Positions 12,225 to 24,430 of a DNA stretch of 64,000 bases are shown here, in pieces. Each line of letters opens with the position of its first letter. Positions within the stretch are counted from its first letter, which is position 1. The position numbers were made by a program, and so were the translations under genes. The notes beneath the pieces are model-generated. The model worked only from the letters and a program-made list of their open reading frames with translations. It had not been told where the DNA came from and searched no databases. This stretch comes from Megascapheus bottae (Eukaryota > Chordata > Mammalia > Rodentia > Geomyidae), in assembly GCA_024803745.1 (NCBI GenBank), contig JANJXV010000049.1, positions 3,527,501 to 3,591,500 of the forward strand. Direction: 5' to 3'.

Positions 12225-15200
12225 GTTAGGGTTAGGGTAAGGGTAAGGGTTAGGGTTAGGGTTAGGATTAGGTTTAGGGTTATCGTTAGGGTTAAGGTAA
12301 GGATAAGGGTTATGGTTAAGGTTAGGGTTAGGGTTAGAGTTAGGGTTAAGGTTAGGTTAGGGTTAGGGTAAGGGTAAGGGTTAGGGTTAGGTTTAGGGTT
12401 AGGTTAGGGTAAGGGTAAGGGTAAGGGTTAGTGTTAGGTTTAGGATTAGTTTAGGGATAGTTTTAGGGTTATGGTAAGGGTAAGTTTAAGGGTTAGGGTT
12501 AGGGTTAGTGTCAGGATAAGGCTAAGGGTTAGGGTTAGGGTTTGTGTTAGGGTTCGGGGTTAGGTTTAGGGTTTGGGTTAGGGTTAGGTTTAGGGTTAGC
12601 TTTAGGGTTGGGTTTAAGGTTAGGGTTACGGTTAGGGTGAGGGGAATGGTAAGGGTTAGGGTTAGAGTTAGGGTTAGGGTAAGGGTAAGGGTTAGGGTTA
12701 GGGTAAGGGTTAGGGTAAAGGTTAGGCTTAGGGTTAGGGTTCGGGTAGGGTTAGGTTAGGGTTAGAGTTAGGGTTACGATTAGGTGTAGGGTTACGATTA
12801 GGGTTAGGGTTAGAGTTAGGGTAAGGGTATGTGTTAGGGTTAGTGTTAGGGTTAGGCTTAAGGTAAGGGTAAGGGTTAGGGTTAGGGTTAGAGTTAGGGT
12901 TAGGTTTAGGGTAAGGGTTAGGGTTAGGTTTAGTGTAAGGGTAAGGTTTAGGTTTAGGGTTAGGGTTAGGGTTAGGGTAAGGGTAAGGGTTAGGGTTAGG
13001 TTTAGGGTTAGGTTTAAGGTTAGGGTAAGGGTAAGGTTTAGGGTTATGGTTAGGGTAAGGGGTAGTTTTAGGGTTAGGGTTAGGGTAGGGGATAGGATAA
13101 GGGTAAGAGTTAGGTTTAGGGTTAGAATAAGGGTAAGATTAGGGTTAGGGTAGGGTTTGGGGTTAGGGTTAATGTTAGGTTTAGGGTTAGGGTAAGGGCA
13201 GTTGTTAGGGTTAGGGTCAGGGTTAGGGTTAGGGTTAGGTTTAGGTTTAGGGTTAGGGTAAGGGTTAGGTTTAGGGTAAGGGTTAGGGTTAGGGTTAGAG
13301 TTAGGGTTAGGGTTAGAGTTAGGTTTAGGGTTAGTGTAAGGGTAAGTGTTAGGGTTAGGGTTAGGGTTATGGTTAGGTTAAGGGTTAGGGTTAGGGGTTA
13401 GGGTTAGGGTTAGGGTTAGGCAAGTGTTAGGGTTAGGGTTAGGTTAAGGGTTAGTTTTAGGATTAGGGTTATGGTTAGGGTAAGGGTAAGTGTTAGGGTT
13501 AGGATTAGTGTTAGGGTTAGGGTACGGGTTAGGGTTAGGATTAGGGTTAGGGTTACGGTTAGGGTAAGGGTTAGGGTTAGGGTTAGGGTAACAGTAAGTG
13601 TTAGGGTTAGGGTTAGGGTTAGGGTTAGGGTAAGGGTAAGGGTTAGGGTTAAGCTTAGGTTTAGGGTTAGTTTTAGGATTAGGGTTATGGTTAGGGTAAG
13701 GGTAAGTGTTAGGGTTAGGATTAGTGTTAGGGTTAGGGTACGGGTTAGGGTTAGGTTTAGGGTTAAGGTGAGGGTTAGGGTTAGTTTTAGGTTAGGGTTA
13801 GGGTTAGGATTAGGGTTAGGGTTAGGGGTAGGGTAAGGGTTAGGGTTAGGGTTAGGGTTAGGGTTAGAGTTAGGGAAAGGGTAATTTTTAGGGTTAGGGT
13901 TAGCGTTACGGTTAGGGTAAACGTTAGGGTTAGATTTAGCGTTGGGGTTAAGGTTAGGTTTAGGTTTAGGGTAAGGGTAAGGGTTAGAGTTAGGGTTAGG
14001 GTTAGGGTAAGTGTTAGGGTTAGGATTAGGTTTAGCGTTAGGGTAAGGGTAAGGGTTAGGGTTAGGGTTAGGTGTTAGGGTTAGGGTTAGGGTTAGGGTT
14101 AGGTTTAGGGTTAGGTTTATTGTAAGGGTATGGGTTAGCGTTAGGGTTAGGGTTAGGATTAGGGTAAGGGTAAGTGTTAGGGTTAGGGTTAGTGTTAGGG
14201 TTAGGGTAAGGATTAGGGTTATGGTTAGGGTTGGGGTTAGGGTAAGGTTAAGTGTGAGCGTTAGTGTTAGGGTTAGGGTTAGTGTTAGAATAAGGGTAAG
14301 GGTTAGGGTTAGGGTTAGGGTTAGGGTTACGGGTTATTGTTAGGGTTAGTGTTAGTGTTAGGTTTAGAGTTTGGGTTAGGGTAAGGGTAAGGGTTAGGGA
14401 TAGGGTTAGGGTTAAGGTAAGAGTTAGGGTTAGGGTTAGGGTTAAGGTTAGGTTTAGGGTAAGGGTTAGGGTTAGGGTTAGGGAAAGGGTAAGGTTTAGG
14501 GTTAGGGTTAGGGTTAGGATTAGGGTAAGGTTAGGGTTAGGGTTAGGATTAGGGTTAGGTTTAAGGTTAGGGTAAGGGTAAGGGTTAGGGTGAGGGTTAG
14601 GGTTAGGGTAAGGGTAAGGTTTAGGGTTAGCGTTGGGATTAGGGTTAGGGTTAGTGTTAGGTATTAGTGTTGGGGTTAGGTTTAGGGTTAGTGTTAGGGG
14701 TTAGGGTTAGTGTTAGGGTTAGGGTTAGAGTTATGGTAAGTGTAAGTTTTAGGGTTAGGGTTAGGGTTAGGTTAATGGTTAGGTTTAGGGTTAGGGTTAG
14801 GATTAGGGTTAGGGTTAGGGTTAGGGTTAGAGTTATGGTAAGTGTAAGTTTTAGGGTTAGGGTTAGGGTTAGGTTTACGTTTACGGTTAGGGTAAGGGTA
14901 AGGGTTAGGGGTTAGGGTTAGTGTTAGGGTTAGGTTAAGGTTTAGGGTGAGGGTTACGGTTAGGGTTAGGATAAGGGTTAGGGTTAGGGTTAGGGTTAGG
15001 GTAAGGGTAAGGGTTAGGATTAGGGTTAGGGTTAGGTCTAGGTTTACGGTTAGGGTAAGGGTAAGGGTTAGTGTTAGGATTAGGGTTAGGGAAAGGGTAA
15101 GGGTTAGGGTTAGGGTGAGTATTAAGTTTATGGTTATGGTAAGGGTAAGGGTTAGGGTTAGGGTTAGGGTTATGGTTAGGGTTAGGGGTTATGGTTAGGG

Positions 15201-16919
15201 TTAGGGTTAGGGTAAGGATAAGAGTTAGGATTAGGTATAGGGTTAGGGATCGGATTAGGATTAGGGTTAGGGTTAGATTAAGGGTTAGGGTTAGGGTTAG
15301 GGTTATGGTTAAGGTTAGGGTTAGGGTTAGGATAAGGGTAACGGTTAGGGTTAGGGTGGGGGTTAGGTTTAGGGTAAGTGTTAGGGTTAGGTTTTGGGTT
15401 AGGGTTAGGGTTAGGGTAAGGATAAGGGTTAGGGTTAAGGTAAGGCTTGGTTTAGGGTTAGGGATAGGGTTAAGGTTAGGTTTATGGTGAGGGTAAGGGT
15501 AAGGGTAAGAGTTAGGGTTAGGTTTAGGGTTAGGGATAGGGTAAGGGTAAGGGTAAGGGTTAGGGTTAGGTTTAAGGTTAGGGTTAGGGTTAGGGTAAGG
15601 GTAAGGTTTAGGGTTAAGTTTAGAGTTAGGTTTAGGGTTAGGGTTTGGATTAGGGTAAGGGTAAGGGTTAGGGTTAGGTTTAGGGTTAGGGTTAGGGTAA
15701 GGGTTAGGGTTAGGGTTTGGGTTAGGTTTAGGGTTGGGGTTAAGGTTAGGGTTATGTTTAGGGTGAGGGTTAGGGTTAGGGTTAGGGTTAGGGTCACGGT
15801 TAGGTTTAGGGTTACGGTTAGGGTTAGGATTAGGGTTTGGGTAAGGGTTAGGGTTAGGTTTAGGGCAAGGGTAAAGTTTAGGTTTAGGTTTAGGGTTAGG
15901 GTTAGGGTTAGGGTAAGGGTAAGGGTTAGGTTTAGAGTTAGGTTTAGGTTTAGGGTAAGGGTAAGAGTTAGGGTTAGGGTTAGGGTAAGAGTTAGGGTTA
16001 GGGTTAGGGTTAGGGTAGCGGTTAGTGTAAGGGGAAGTGTTAGGGTTAGGGTTAGAATAAGGGTAAGGGTTAGGGTTGGGTTTAGGGGTTAGCGTTAGGG
16101 TTAGGGTTAGGGTAAGGGTAAGGGTTAGGTTATCGTTACGGTTAGGGTTAGTGTTAGGTTTAGGGTAAGGGTTAGGGTTAGGTTTAGGTTTAGGGTTAGG
16201 GTAAGGGTAAGGGTTAGGGTTAGGGTTAGGGTTAAGGTTAGGGTTAGGGTTAGGTTTAGGGTTAGGTTAAGGCTTAGGGGTAGGGTAAGTGTTAGGATTA
16301 GGATTAGGGTTAGGGTTAGGGTTAGGGTTAGGGTAAGGGTAAGGGTTAGGGTTAGGATTAGGGTTAGGGTTTGGGATAGGTTTAGGGTTAGGGTTAGGGT
16401 AACGGTAAGGGTTAGGGTTAAGGTTAGGATTAGGGTTAGTTTTAGGATTAGGGTTAGGGTTATGTAAGGGTAAGGGTAAGGGTTAGGGTTAGAATTAGTG
16501 TTAGGGTTAGGGTAAGGGTTACGGTTACGGTTAGGTTTAAGGTTAGGGTTAGGTTTAGTTTTAGGGATGGGTTAGGGTTAGGGTAAGGGTAAGAGTATGG
16601 GTTAGTGTTAGGGTTAGGGTAAGGGTTAGGGGTAGGGGTAGGGGTAGGGTAAGGGTAAGTTTTAGGGTTAGGGTTAGCGTTAGAGTTATGGTTAGGGTTA
16701 GGTTAAGGGTAAGGGTTGGGGTTAGGGTTAGGGTTAGGGTAAGGTTTAGGTTTAGGGTAAAGGTAAGGGTTAGGGTTAGGTTTAGGGTTAGGGTTAGAGT
16801 AAGGGTAAGGGTTAGGGATAGGGTTAGGGTTACGGTTAAGTTTAGGGTTAGGGTTAGGGTTAGGGTTAGGTTTAGGGTTAGGTTTAGGGTAAGGGTAAGG
16901 AATAGGGTTAGGGTTAGGG
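12225..16919 (+). repeat. 4.69 kb tandem duplication, copy 1
   Basis: Copy 1 of an almost identical head-to-tail pair. Comparing from about 12,305 to 12,675 with the second copy I see no difference. Landmark spacing is 4,694 bp (12,371), 4,706 bp (12,759), 4,664 bp (13,836 to 15,490), 4,670 bp (15,797) and 4,701 bp (16,688). It carries a patch at about 13,455-13,540 that repeats 216 bp later; copy 2 lacks the first of the two. A nested 102 bp repeat lies at 14,731 and 14,833. Confidence 0.95.
14726..14874 (+). repeat. Nested 102 bp repeat inside 4.69 kb copy 1
   Basis: TTATGGTAAGTGTAAGTTTT occurs at 14,731 and 14,833, exactly 17 hexamers apart, each followed by the same flank. The same pair is present in the second 4.69 kb copy, so this small repeat is older than the large duplication. 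Confidence 0.9.
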
Positions 16920-19900
16920 TTAGGGTTAGGGTAAGGGTAAGGGTTAGGGTTAGGGTTAGGTTTAGGTTTAGGGTTATCGTTAGGGTTAAGGTAAGTATAA
17001 GGGTTATGGTTAAGGTTAGGGTTAGGGTTAGAGTTAGGGTTAAGGTTAGGTTAGGGTTAGGGTAAGGGTAAGGGTTAGGGTTAGGTTTAGGGTTAGGTTA
17101 GGGTAAGGGTAAGGGTAAGGGTTAGTGTTAGGTTTAGGATTAGTTTAGGGATAGTTTTAGGGTTATGGTAAGGGTAAGTTTAAGGGTTAGGGTTAGGGTT
17201 AGTGTCAGGATAAGGCTAAGGGTTAGGGTTAGGGTTTGTGTTAGGGTTCGGGGTTAGGTTTAGGGTTTGGGTTAGGGTTAGGTTTAGGGTTAGCTTTAGG
17301 GTTGGGTTTAAGGTTAGGGTTACGGTTAGGGTGAGGGGAATGGTAAGGGTTAGGGTTAGAGTTAGGGTTAGTGTAAGGGTAAGGGTTAGGGTTAGGGTTA
17401 GGGTTAGGGTAAGGGTTAGGGTAAAGGTTAGGCTTAGGGTTAGGGTTCGGGTAGGGTTAGGTTAGGGTTAGAGTTAGGGTTACGATTAGGTGTAGGGTTA
17501 CGATTAGGGTTAGGGTTAGAGTTAGGGTAAGGGTATGTGTTAGGGTTAGTGTTAGGGTTAGGCTTAAGGTAAGGGTAAGGGTTAGGGTTAGGGTTAGAGT
17601 TAGGGTTAGGTTTAGGGTAAGGGTTAGGGTTAGGTTTAGTGTAAGGGTAAGGTTTAGGTTTAGGGTTAGGGTTAGGGTTAGGGTAAGGGTAAGGGTTAGG
17701 GTTAGGTTTAGGGTTAGGTTTAAGGTTAGGGTAAGGGTAAGGTTTAGGGTTATGGTTAGGGTAAGGGGTAGTTTTAGGGTTAGGGTTAGGGTAGGGGATA
17801 GGATAAGGGTAAGAGTTAGGTTTAGGGTTAGAATAAGGGTAAGATTAGGGTTAGGGTAGGGTTTGGGGTTAGGGTTAATGTTAGGTTTAGGGTTAGGGTA
17901 AGGGCAGTTGTTAGGGTTAGGGTCAGGGTTAGGGTTAGGGTTAGGTTTAGGTTTAGGGTTAGGGTAAGAGTTAGGTTTAGGGTAAGGGTTAGGGTTAGGG
18001 TTAGAGTTAGGGTTAGGGTTAGAGTTAGGTTTAGGGTTAGTGTAAGGGTAAGTGTTAGGGTTAGGGTTAGGGTTATGGTTAGGTTAAGGGTTAGGGTTAG
18101 GGGTTAGGGTTAGGGTTAGGGTTAGGCAAGTGTTAGGGTTAGGGTTAGGTTAAGGGTTAGGTTTAGGGTTTTGGTTAGGGTAAGTGGTAGTGTTAGTGTT
18201 AGGATTAGGGTTAGGTTTACGGTTAGGGTAAGGGTTAGGGTTAGGGTTAGGGTAACAGTAAGTGTTAGGGTTAGGGTTAGGGTTAGGGTTAGGGTAAGGG
18301 TAAGGGTTAGGGTTAAGCTTAGGTTTAGGGTTAGTTTTAGGATTAGGGTTATGGTTAGGGTAAGGGTAAGTGTTAGGGTTAGGATTAGTGTTAGGGTTAG
18401 GGTAAGGGTTAGGGTTAGGATTAGGGTTAAGGTGAGGGTTAGGGTTAGTTTTAGGTTAGGGTTAGGGTTAGGATTAGGGTTAGGGTTAGGGGTAGGGTAA
18501 GGGTTAGGGTTAGGGTTAGGGTTAGGGTTAGAGTTAGGGAAAGGGTAATTTTTAGGGTTAGGGTTAGCATTACGGTTAGGGTAAACGTTAGGGTTAGATT
18601 TAGCGTTGGGGTTAAGGTTAGGTTTAGGTTTAGGGTAAGGGTAAGGGTTAGAGTTAGGGTTAGGGTTAGGGTAAGTGTTAGGGTTAGGATTAGGTTTAGC
18701 GTTAGGGTAAGGGTAAGGGTTAGGGTTAGGGTTAGGTGTTAGGGTTAGGGTTAGGGTTAGGGTTAGGTTTAGGGTTAGGTTTATTGTAAGGGTATGGGTT
18801 AGCGTTAGGGTTAGGGTTAGGATTAGGGTAAGGGTAAGTGTTAGGGTTAGGGTTAGTGTTAGGGTTAGGGTAAGGATTAGGGTTATGGTTAGGTTTGGGG
18901 TTAGGGTAAGGTTAAGTGTGAGCGTTAGTGTTAGGGTTAGGGTTACTGTTAGAATAAGGGTAAGGATTAGGGTTAGGGTTAGGGTTAGGGTTACGGGTTA
19001 TTGTTAGGGTTAGTGTTAGTGTTAGGTTTAGAGTTTGGGTTAGGGTAAGGGTAAGGGTTAGGGATAGGGTTAGGGTTAAGGTAAGAGTTAGGGTTAGGGT
19101 TAGGGTTAAGGTTAGGTTTAGGGTAAGGGTTAGGGTTAGGGTTAGGGAAAGGGTAAGGTTTAGGGTTAGGGTTAGGGTTAGGATTAGGGTAAGGTTAGGG
19201 TTAGGGTTAGGATTAGGGTTAGGTTTAAGGTTAGGGTAAGGGTAAGGGTTAGGGTGAGGGTTAGGGTTAGGGTAAGGGTAAGGTTTAGGGTTAGCGTTGG
19301 GATTAGGGTTAGGGTTAGTGTTAGGTATTAGTGTTGGGGTTAGGTTTAGGGTTAGTGTTAGGGGTTAGGGTTAGTGTTAGGGTTAGGGTTAGAGTTATGG
19401 TAAGTGTAAGTTTTAGGGTTAGGGTTAGGGTTAGGTTAATGGTTAGGTTTAGGGTTAGGGTTAGGATTAGGGTTAGGGTTAGGGTTAGGGTTAGAGTTAT
19501 GGTAAGTGTAAGTTTTAGGGTTAGGGTTAGGGTTAGGTTTACGTTTACGGTTAGGGTAAGGGTAAGGGTTAGGGGTTAGGGTTAGTGTTAGGGTTAGGTT
19601 AAGGTTTAGGGTGAGGGTTACGGTTAGGATTAGGATAAGGGTTAGGGTTAGGGTTAGGGTTAGGGTAAGGGTAAGGGTTAGGATTAGGGTTAGGGTTAGG
19701 TCTAGGTTTACGATTAGGGTAAGGGTAAGGGTTAGTGTTAGGATTAGGGTTAGGGAAAGGGTAAGGGTTAGGGTTAGGGTGAGTATTAAGTTTATGGTTA
19801 TGGTAAGGGTAAGGGTTAGGGTTAGGGTTAGGGTTATGGTTAGGGTTAGGGGTTATGGTTAGGGTTAGGGTTAGGGTAAGGATAAGAGTTAGGATTAGGT

Positions 19901-21610
19901 ATAGGGTTAGGGATCGGATTAGGATTAGGGTTAGGGTTAGATTAAGGGTTAGGGTTAGGGTTAGGGTTATGGTTAAGGTTAGGGTTAGGGTTAGGATAAG
20001 GGTAACGGTTAGGGTTAGGGTGGGGGTTAGGTTTAGGGTAAGTGTTAGGGTTAGGTTTTGGGTTAGGGTTAGGGTTAGGGTAAGGATAAGGGTTAGGGTT
20101 AAGGTAAGGCTTGGTTTAGGGTTAGGGTTAGGGTTAAGGTTAGGTTTATGGTGAGGGTAAGGGTAAGGGTAAGAGTTAGGGTTAGGTTTAGGGTTAGGGA
20201 TAGGGTAAGGGTAAGGGTAAGGTTTAGGGTTAGGGTTAGGTTTAAGGTTAGGGTTAGGGTTAGGGCAAGGGTAAGGTTTAGGGTTAAGTTTAGAGTTAGG
20301 TTTAGGGTTAGGGTTTGGATTAGGGTAAGGGTAAGGGTTAGGGTTAGGTTTAGGGTTAGGGTTAGGGTAAGGGTTAGGGTTAGGGTTTGGGTTAGGTTTA
20401 GGGTTGGGGTTAAGGTTAGGGTTAGGTTTAGGGTGAGGGTTAGGGTTAGGGTTAGGGTTAGGGTCACGGTTAGGTTTAGGGTTACGGTTAGGGTTAGGAT
20501 TAGGGTTTGGGTAAGGGTTAGGGTTAGGTTTAGGGCAAGGGTAAAGTTTAGGTTTAGGGCAAGGGTAAAATTTAGGTTTAGGTTTAGGGTTAGGGTTAGG
20601 GTAAGGGTAAGGGTTAGGTTTAGAGTTAGGTTTAGGTTTAGGGTAAGGGTAAGTGTTAGGGTTAGGGTTAGGGTAAGAGTTAGGGTTAGGGTTATGGTTA
20701 GGGTAGCGGTTAGTGTAAGGGGAAGTGTTAGGGTTAGCGTTAGAATAAGGGTAAGGGTTAGGGTTAGGTTTAGGGTTTAGGGTTAGGGTTAGGGTTAGGG
20801 TAAGGGTAAGGGTTAGGGTTATCGTTACGGTTAGGGTTAGTGCTAGGTTTAGGGTTAGGGTTAGGGTTAGGTTTAGGTTTAGGGTTAGGGTAAGGGTAAG
20901 GGTTAGGGTTAGGGTTAGGGTTAAGGTTAGGGTTAGGGTTAGGTTTAGGGTTAGGGTAAGGCTTAGGGTTAGGGTAAGTGTTAGGGTTAGGATTAGGGTT
21001 AGGGTTAGGGTTAGGGTTAGGGTTAGGGTAAGGGTAAGGGTTAGGGTTAGGTTTAGGGTTAGGGTTTGGGATAGGTTTAGGGTTAGGGTTAGGGTTAGGG
21101 TAACGGTACGGGTTAGGGTTAAGGTTAGGATTAGGGTTAGTTTTAGGATTAGGGTTAGGGTTATGTAAGGGTAAGGGTAAGGGTTAGGGTTAGGATTAGT
21201 GTTAGGGTTAGGGTAAGGGTTACGGTTAGGGTTAGGTTTAAGGTTAGGGTTAGGTTTAGTTTTAGGGATGGGTTAGGGTTAGGGTAAGGGTAAGAGTTAG
21301 GGTTAGGGTTAGGGTTAGGGTAAGGGTTAGGGTTAGGGGTAGGGGTAGGGTAAGGGTAAGTTTTAGGGTTAGGGTTAGCGGTAGAGTTATGGTTAGGGTT
21401 AGGTTAAGGGTAAGGGTTGGGGTTAGGGTTAGGGTTAGGGTTAGGGTAAGGTTTAGGGTTAGGGTAAAGGTAAGGGTTAGGGTTAGGGATAGGGTTAGGG
21501 TTAGGGTTAGGTTTAGGGTAAGGATAAGAGTTAGGGTTAGGGTTAGGGTTAGGGTTAGGGTTAGGTTTAGGTTTGGAGTTAGGTTTAGGGTAAGGGTAAG
21601 GGTTAGGTTT
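16920..21610 (+). repeat. 4.69 kb tandem duplication, copy 2
   Basis: Begins where copy 1 ends. Differences from copy 1 are few: mainly single-base changes, a 12 bp gain near 17,390, a net 42 bp loss near 18,170-18,230, and a 24 bp gain near 20,550-20,580 that duplicates a GGGCAAGGGTAAA string. Similarity becomes patchy after about 21,500. No gene is present. Confidence 0.93.
19392..19540 (+). repeat. Nested 102 bp repeat inside 4.69 kb copy 2
   Basis: Counterpart of the nested pair at 14,726-14,874, shifted by 4,664 bp, with the same 102 bp spacing. Confidence 0.88.
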
Positions 21611-22020
21611 AGGGTTAGGTTCAGGGTTAGGTTTAGGGTTACGGTTAGGGTTAATGTTAGGTTAGGCTTACGATATATGTTAGGGTTAGGGTTAGCATTA
21701 GGGTAAGGGTTAGGTTTAGGGTTAAGGTATGGGTAAGGGTTAGGTTTAGGGTTAGGTTTAGGGTAAGGGTTAGGGTTAGGGTTAGGTTAGGGTAGAGTTA
21801 GGGTAAGGGTAAGGGTTAGGGTTAGGCTTAGGTATATGGTTAAGGTTAGGATAAGGGTAGGTTAGGGTTAGGGTTAGGTTTAGGGTTAGGGTTAGGGTAT
21901 ATGTAAGAGTTATGGTTAGGTTTAGGGTTACGGTAGGGTTGAGGTTAGGGTTAGGGTTAGGGTTAGGGTTAGGTTTTTGGTTAGGTTTAGGGTAAGGGTA
22001 AGGGTTAGAGTTAGGGTTAG
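21600..22020 (+). repeat. Dispersed duplicate of 29,015-29,400
   Basis: Matches 29,015 onward at a spacing of 7,415 bp: a TTAGGTTCAGGG context, then an AGCATTAGGG context, then GGTATAYGGTTAAG at 21,831 and 29,246. The marker GGTAGGGTTGAGG near 21,932 is shared with 28,946 and 44,687. Confidence 0.8.
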
Positions 22021-23350
22021 GGTTAGGGTTAGGGGAAGGGTAAGGGTTAGGGTAAGGTTTAGGTTTAGCGTAAGGATTAGTGTTAGGGTTAGGGCTAAAT
22101 AAGTGTTAGGGTTAGGTTTAGGTTTTTGGTTAGGTTTAGGGTAAGGGTAAGGGTTAGAGTTAGGGTTAGGGTTAGGGTAGGGGTAAGGTTTAGGGTTAGG
22201 GTTAGGGTTACGTTTACTATTAGGGGTTAGGGTTAGGGTTAGGATTAGGGTAAGGATAAGAGTTAGGTTTAGGGATAGGGTTAGGTTTCGGGTTAGGTTT
22301 AGGGTTACGGTTATGGTTAGGGTAATGATTAGGGTTACGGTTAGGGTTAGGGTTAAGGTTAGGGTTAGGGTTAGGGTAAGGGTAAGGGTTAGGTTTAGGG
22401 TTAGGGTAAGGGTAAGGATTAGCGTTTAGGTTAGGGTTAAGGTTAGTGTTAGGGTTAGACTAAGGGTAAGGGTTATGGTTAGGTTTAGGGTTAGGTTTAG
22501 GGTAAGGTTAAGGGTTAGTTTTAGGGTTAGGTTTAGGTTTAGGGTTAGGGTTAGGGTTAGGATAAGGATAAGGGTTAGGGTTAGGGTTTTGGCTAGGGTA
22601 AGGGTTAGGGTAAAGGCAGGGTTAGGGTGAGGGTAAGGGTAAGGGTTAGGGTTAGGTTTAGGGTTACGGTTAGGGTAAGGGTAAATGTTAGCGTTAGGGT
22701 TAGGGTTAGGGTTAGGATTAGGGAAATGGTTAGGGTAAAGGTTAGGGTTATTTTTAGGGTTAGGATTAGGGTTAGGGTTGAGGTAAGGTAAGGGTTAGGG
22801 TTAGGATTAGGGTTAGGATTATGCTAAGGGTTAGGGTTAGGCTTAGGGTTAGGTTTAGGTTTAGGGTTAGAGTTAGGGTAAGGGTAAAGTTTAGGGTTAG
22901 TTTTAGGTTGGGGTTAAAGTTAGGGTTAGGGTTAGTGTAAGGGTAAGTTTTAGGGTTATGGTTAGGGTAAGGATTAGTTTTAGGGTTAGGGTTAGGGTTA
23001 GGGTAAGTGTTGGGGTTAGGGTTAGGTTTAGGGTTAGTGTATGGGTTAGCATTTGGGTTAGGTTAAGGGTAAGGGTTCGGGATATTGTTAGGGTTAGGGT
23101 AAGGGTATGTGTTAGGGTTAGGCTTAGGTTTAGGGTTAGTTTTAGGGAAAGGGGAAGGATTAAGATTAGGGTTAGGGTAATGTTTAAGGTAAGGGTTAGG
23201 GTTATGGTATGTATTAGGGTTAGGTTTAGCGTTAGGGTAAGGGTTAGGTTTAGGGTTAGGTTCAGAGTTAGGTTCAGGGTTACGGTTAGGGTTAAGGTTA
23301 GGTTTAGGGTTAGGGTATGCTTAGGGTTATGGTTAGCGTTAGGGTAAGTG
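21810..23350 (+). repeat. Family II module with long match to 44.5-45.7 kb
   Basis: Starts with GGTATATGGTTAAG at 21,831, then passes in order through a GGGCTAA context, a GGATAAGAGTTAGG context (22,254), a GGGTTTTGG string (about 22,585), a TTATTTTTAGGG string (about 22,750) and GGGTATGTGTTAGG (about 23,105). The segment 44,582-45,700 shows the same order. No gene is present. Confidence 0.75.
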
Positions 23351-24430
23351 TTAGGGTTAGGGTTAGGTTAAGGGTTAGGGTTAGGGTTAGGATTAGGATA
23401 AGGGTTAGGGTTAGGTTTAGGGTTAGTTTTAGGGTAAGGGTTAGGGTTAGGGTTAGGGTTAGGTTTAGGGTTAGGTTAAGGGTTAGGGTTAGGGTTAGGA
23501 TTAGGGTTAGGTTTAGAGTTAGGATTAGGTTTAGGTTTAGGGTAAGGGTAAGTGTTAGGTTTAAGTTTAGCTTTACAGTTAGGTTTAGTGTTAGGTTTGG
23601 GGTTAAGGTTAGGGTAAGGGTTAGGGTTAGGGTTAGGGTTAGGTTTAGGGTAATGGTTAGGGTTAGGTTTAGGGCAAGGGTAAGGTTTAGGGTTAGGTTT
23701 AGGGTTAGGGTAAGTGTAAGGTTTAGGGTTATTGTTAGAGTTAGGGTTAGGGTTAGGCTTAGGGTTAGTGTTAGGTTTAGGGTTAGGTTTAGGGTAAGGG
23801 CAAGGGTTAGGGTTAGGTTTAGGGTTAAGTTTAGGGTTAGGGTTAGGGTTAGGATTAGGGTAAGGGTTAAGGTTAGGGTTAGGTTTAGGGTAAGGGTTAG
23901 TGTTAGGGTTAGGATTAGTGTTAGGTTAAGGGTAAGGGTTAGGGTTAGGGTTAAGGTTAGGGTTAGGGTTAGGGTTAGGGTAAGGGTTAAGGTTAGGGTT
24001 AGGGTTAAGGTAAGGTTTAGGGTTAGGGTTAGGGTAGGTTTAGAGTTAGGTTTAGGGTTTGGTTAAGGGGAAGGGTTTGGGCTAGTCTTAGGTTTAGGGT
24101 TAGGTTAAGGGTTAGGGTTAGGGTTAAGGTAAGGTTTAGGGTTAGGGTTAGGGTAAGGGTTAGGGTTAGGGTTAGAGTTAGGGTAAGGATAAGGGTTAGG
24201 GTTAAGGTTAGGGTTAGGGTTAGGGTTAGGGTTAGTTTTAAGGTTAGGGTTAGTGTGAGGGCAAGGTTAAGGTTAGGGTTAGGTTTAGGGTTTGGGTTAG
24301 GTTGAGGGTTAGGGTAAGGGTAAGGGATAGGGTTAAGATTAGGCTTAAGGTTAGGTTTAGGGTTAGGGTTAGGGTTAGGGCAAAGGTAAGGGTTAGGGTT
24401 AGGGTTAGGGTTAGGGTTAAGGTTAGGGTA
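23351..24430 (+). repeat. Family II related repeat, unit A
   Basis: Resembles units B and C. Shared landmarks: AGCTTTAC at 23,569 (also 26,307 and 29,802), ATTGTTAGAG at 23,731 (24,599; 26,427) and the TTTAGGGTTTGGTTAAGGGG string at 24,051 (24,859; 26,688). Spacing A to B is 868 to 808 bp. No gene is present. Confidence 0.82.
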
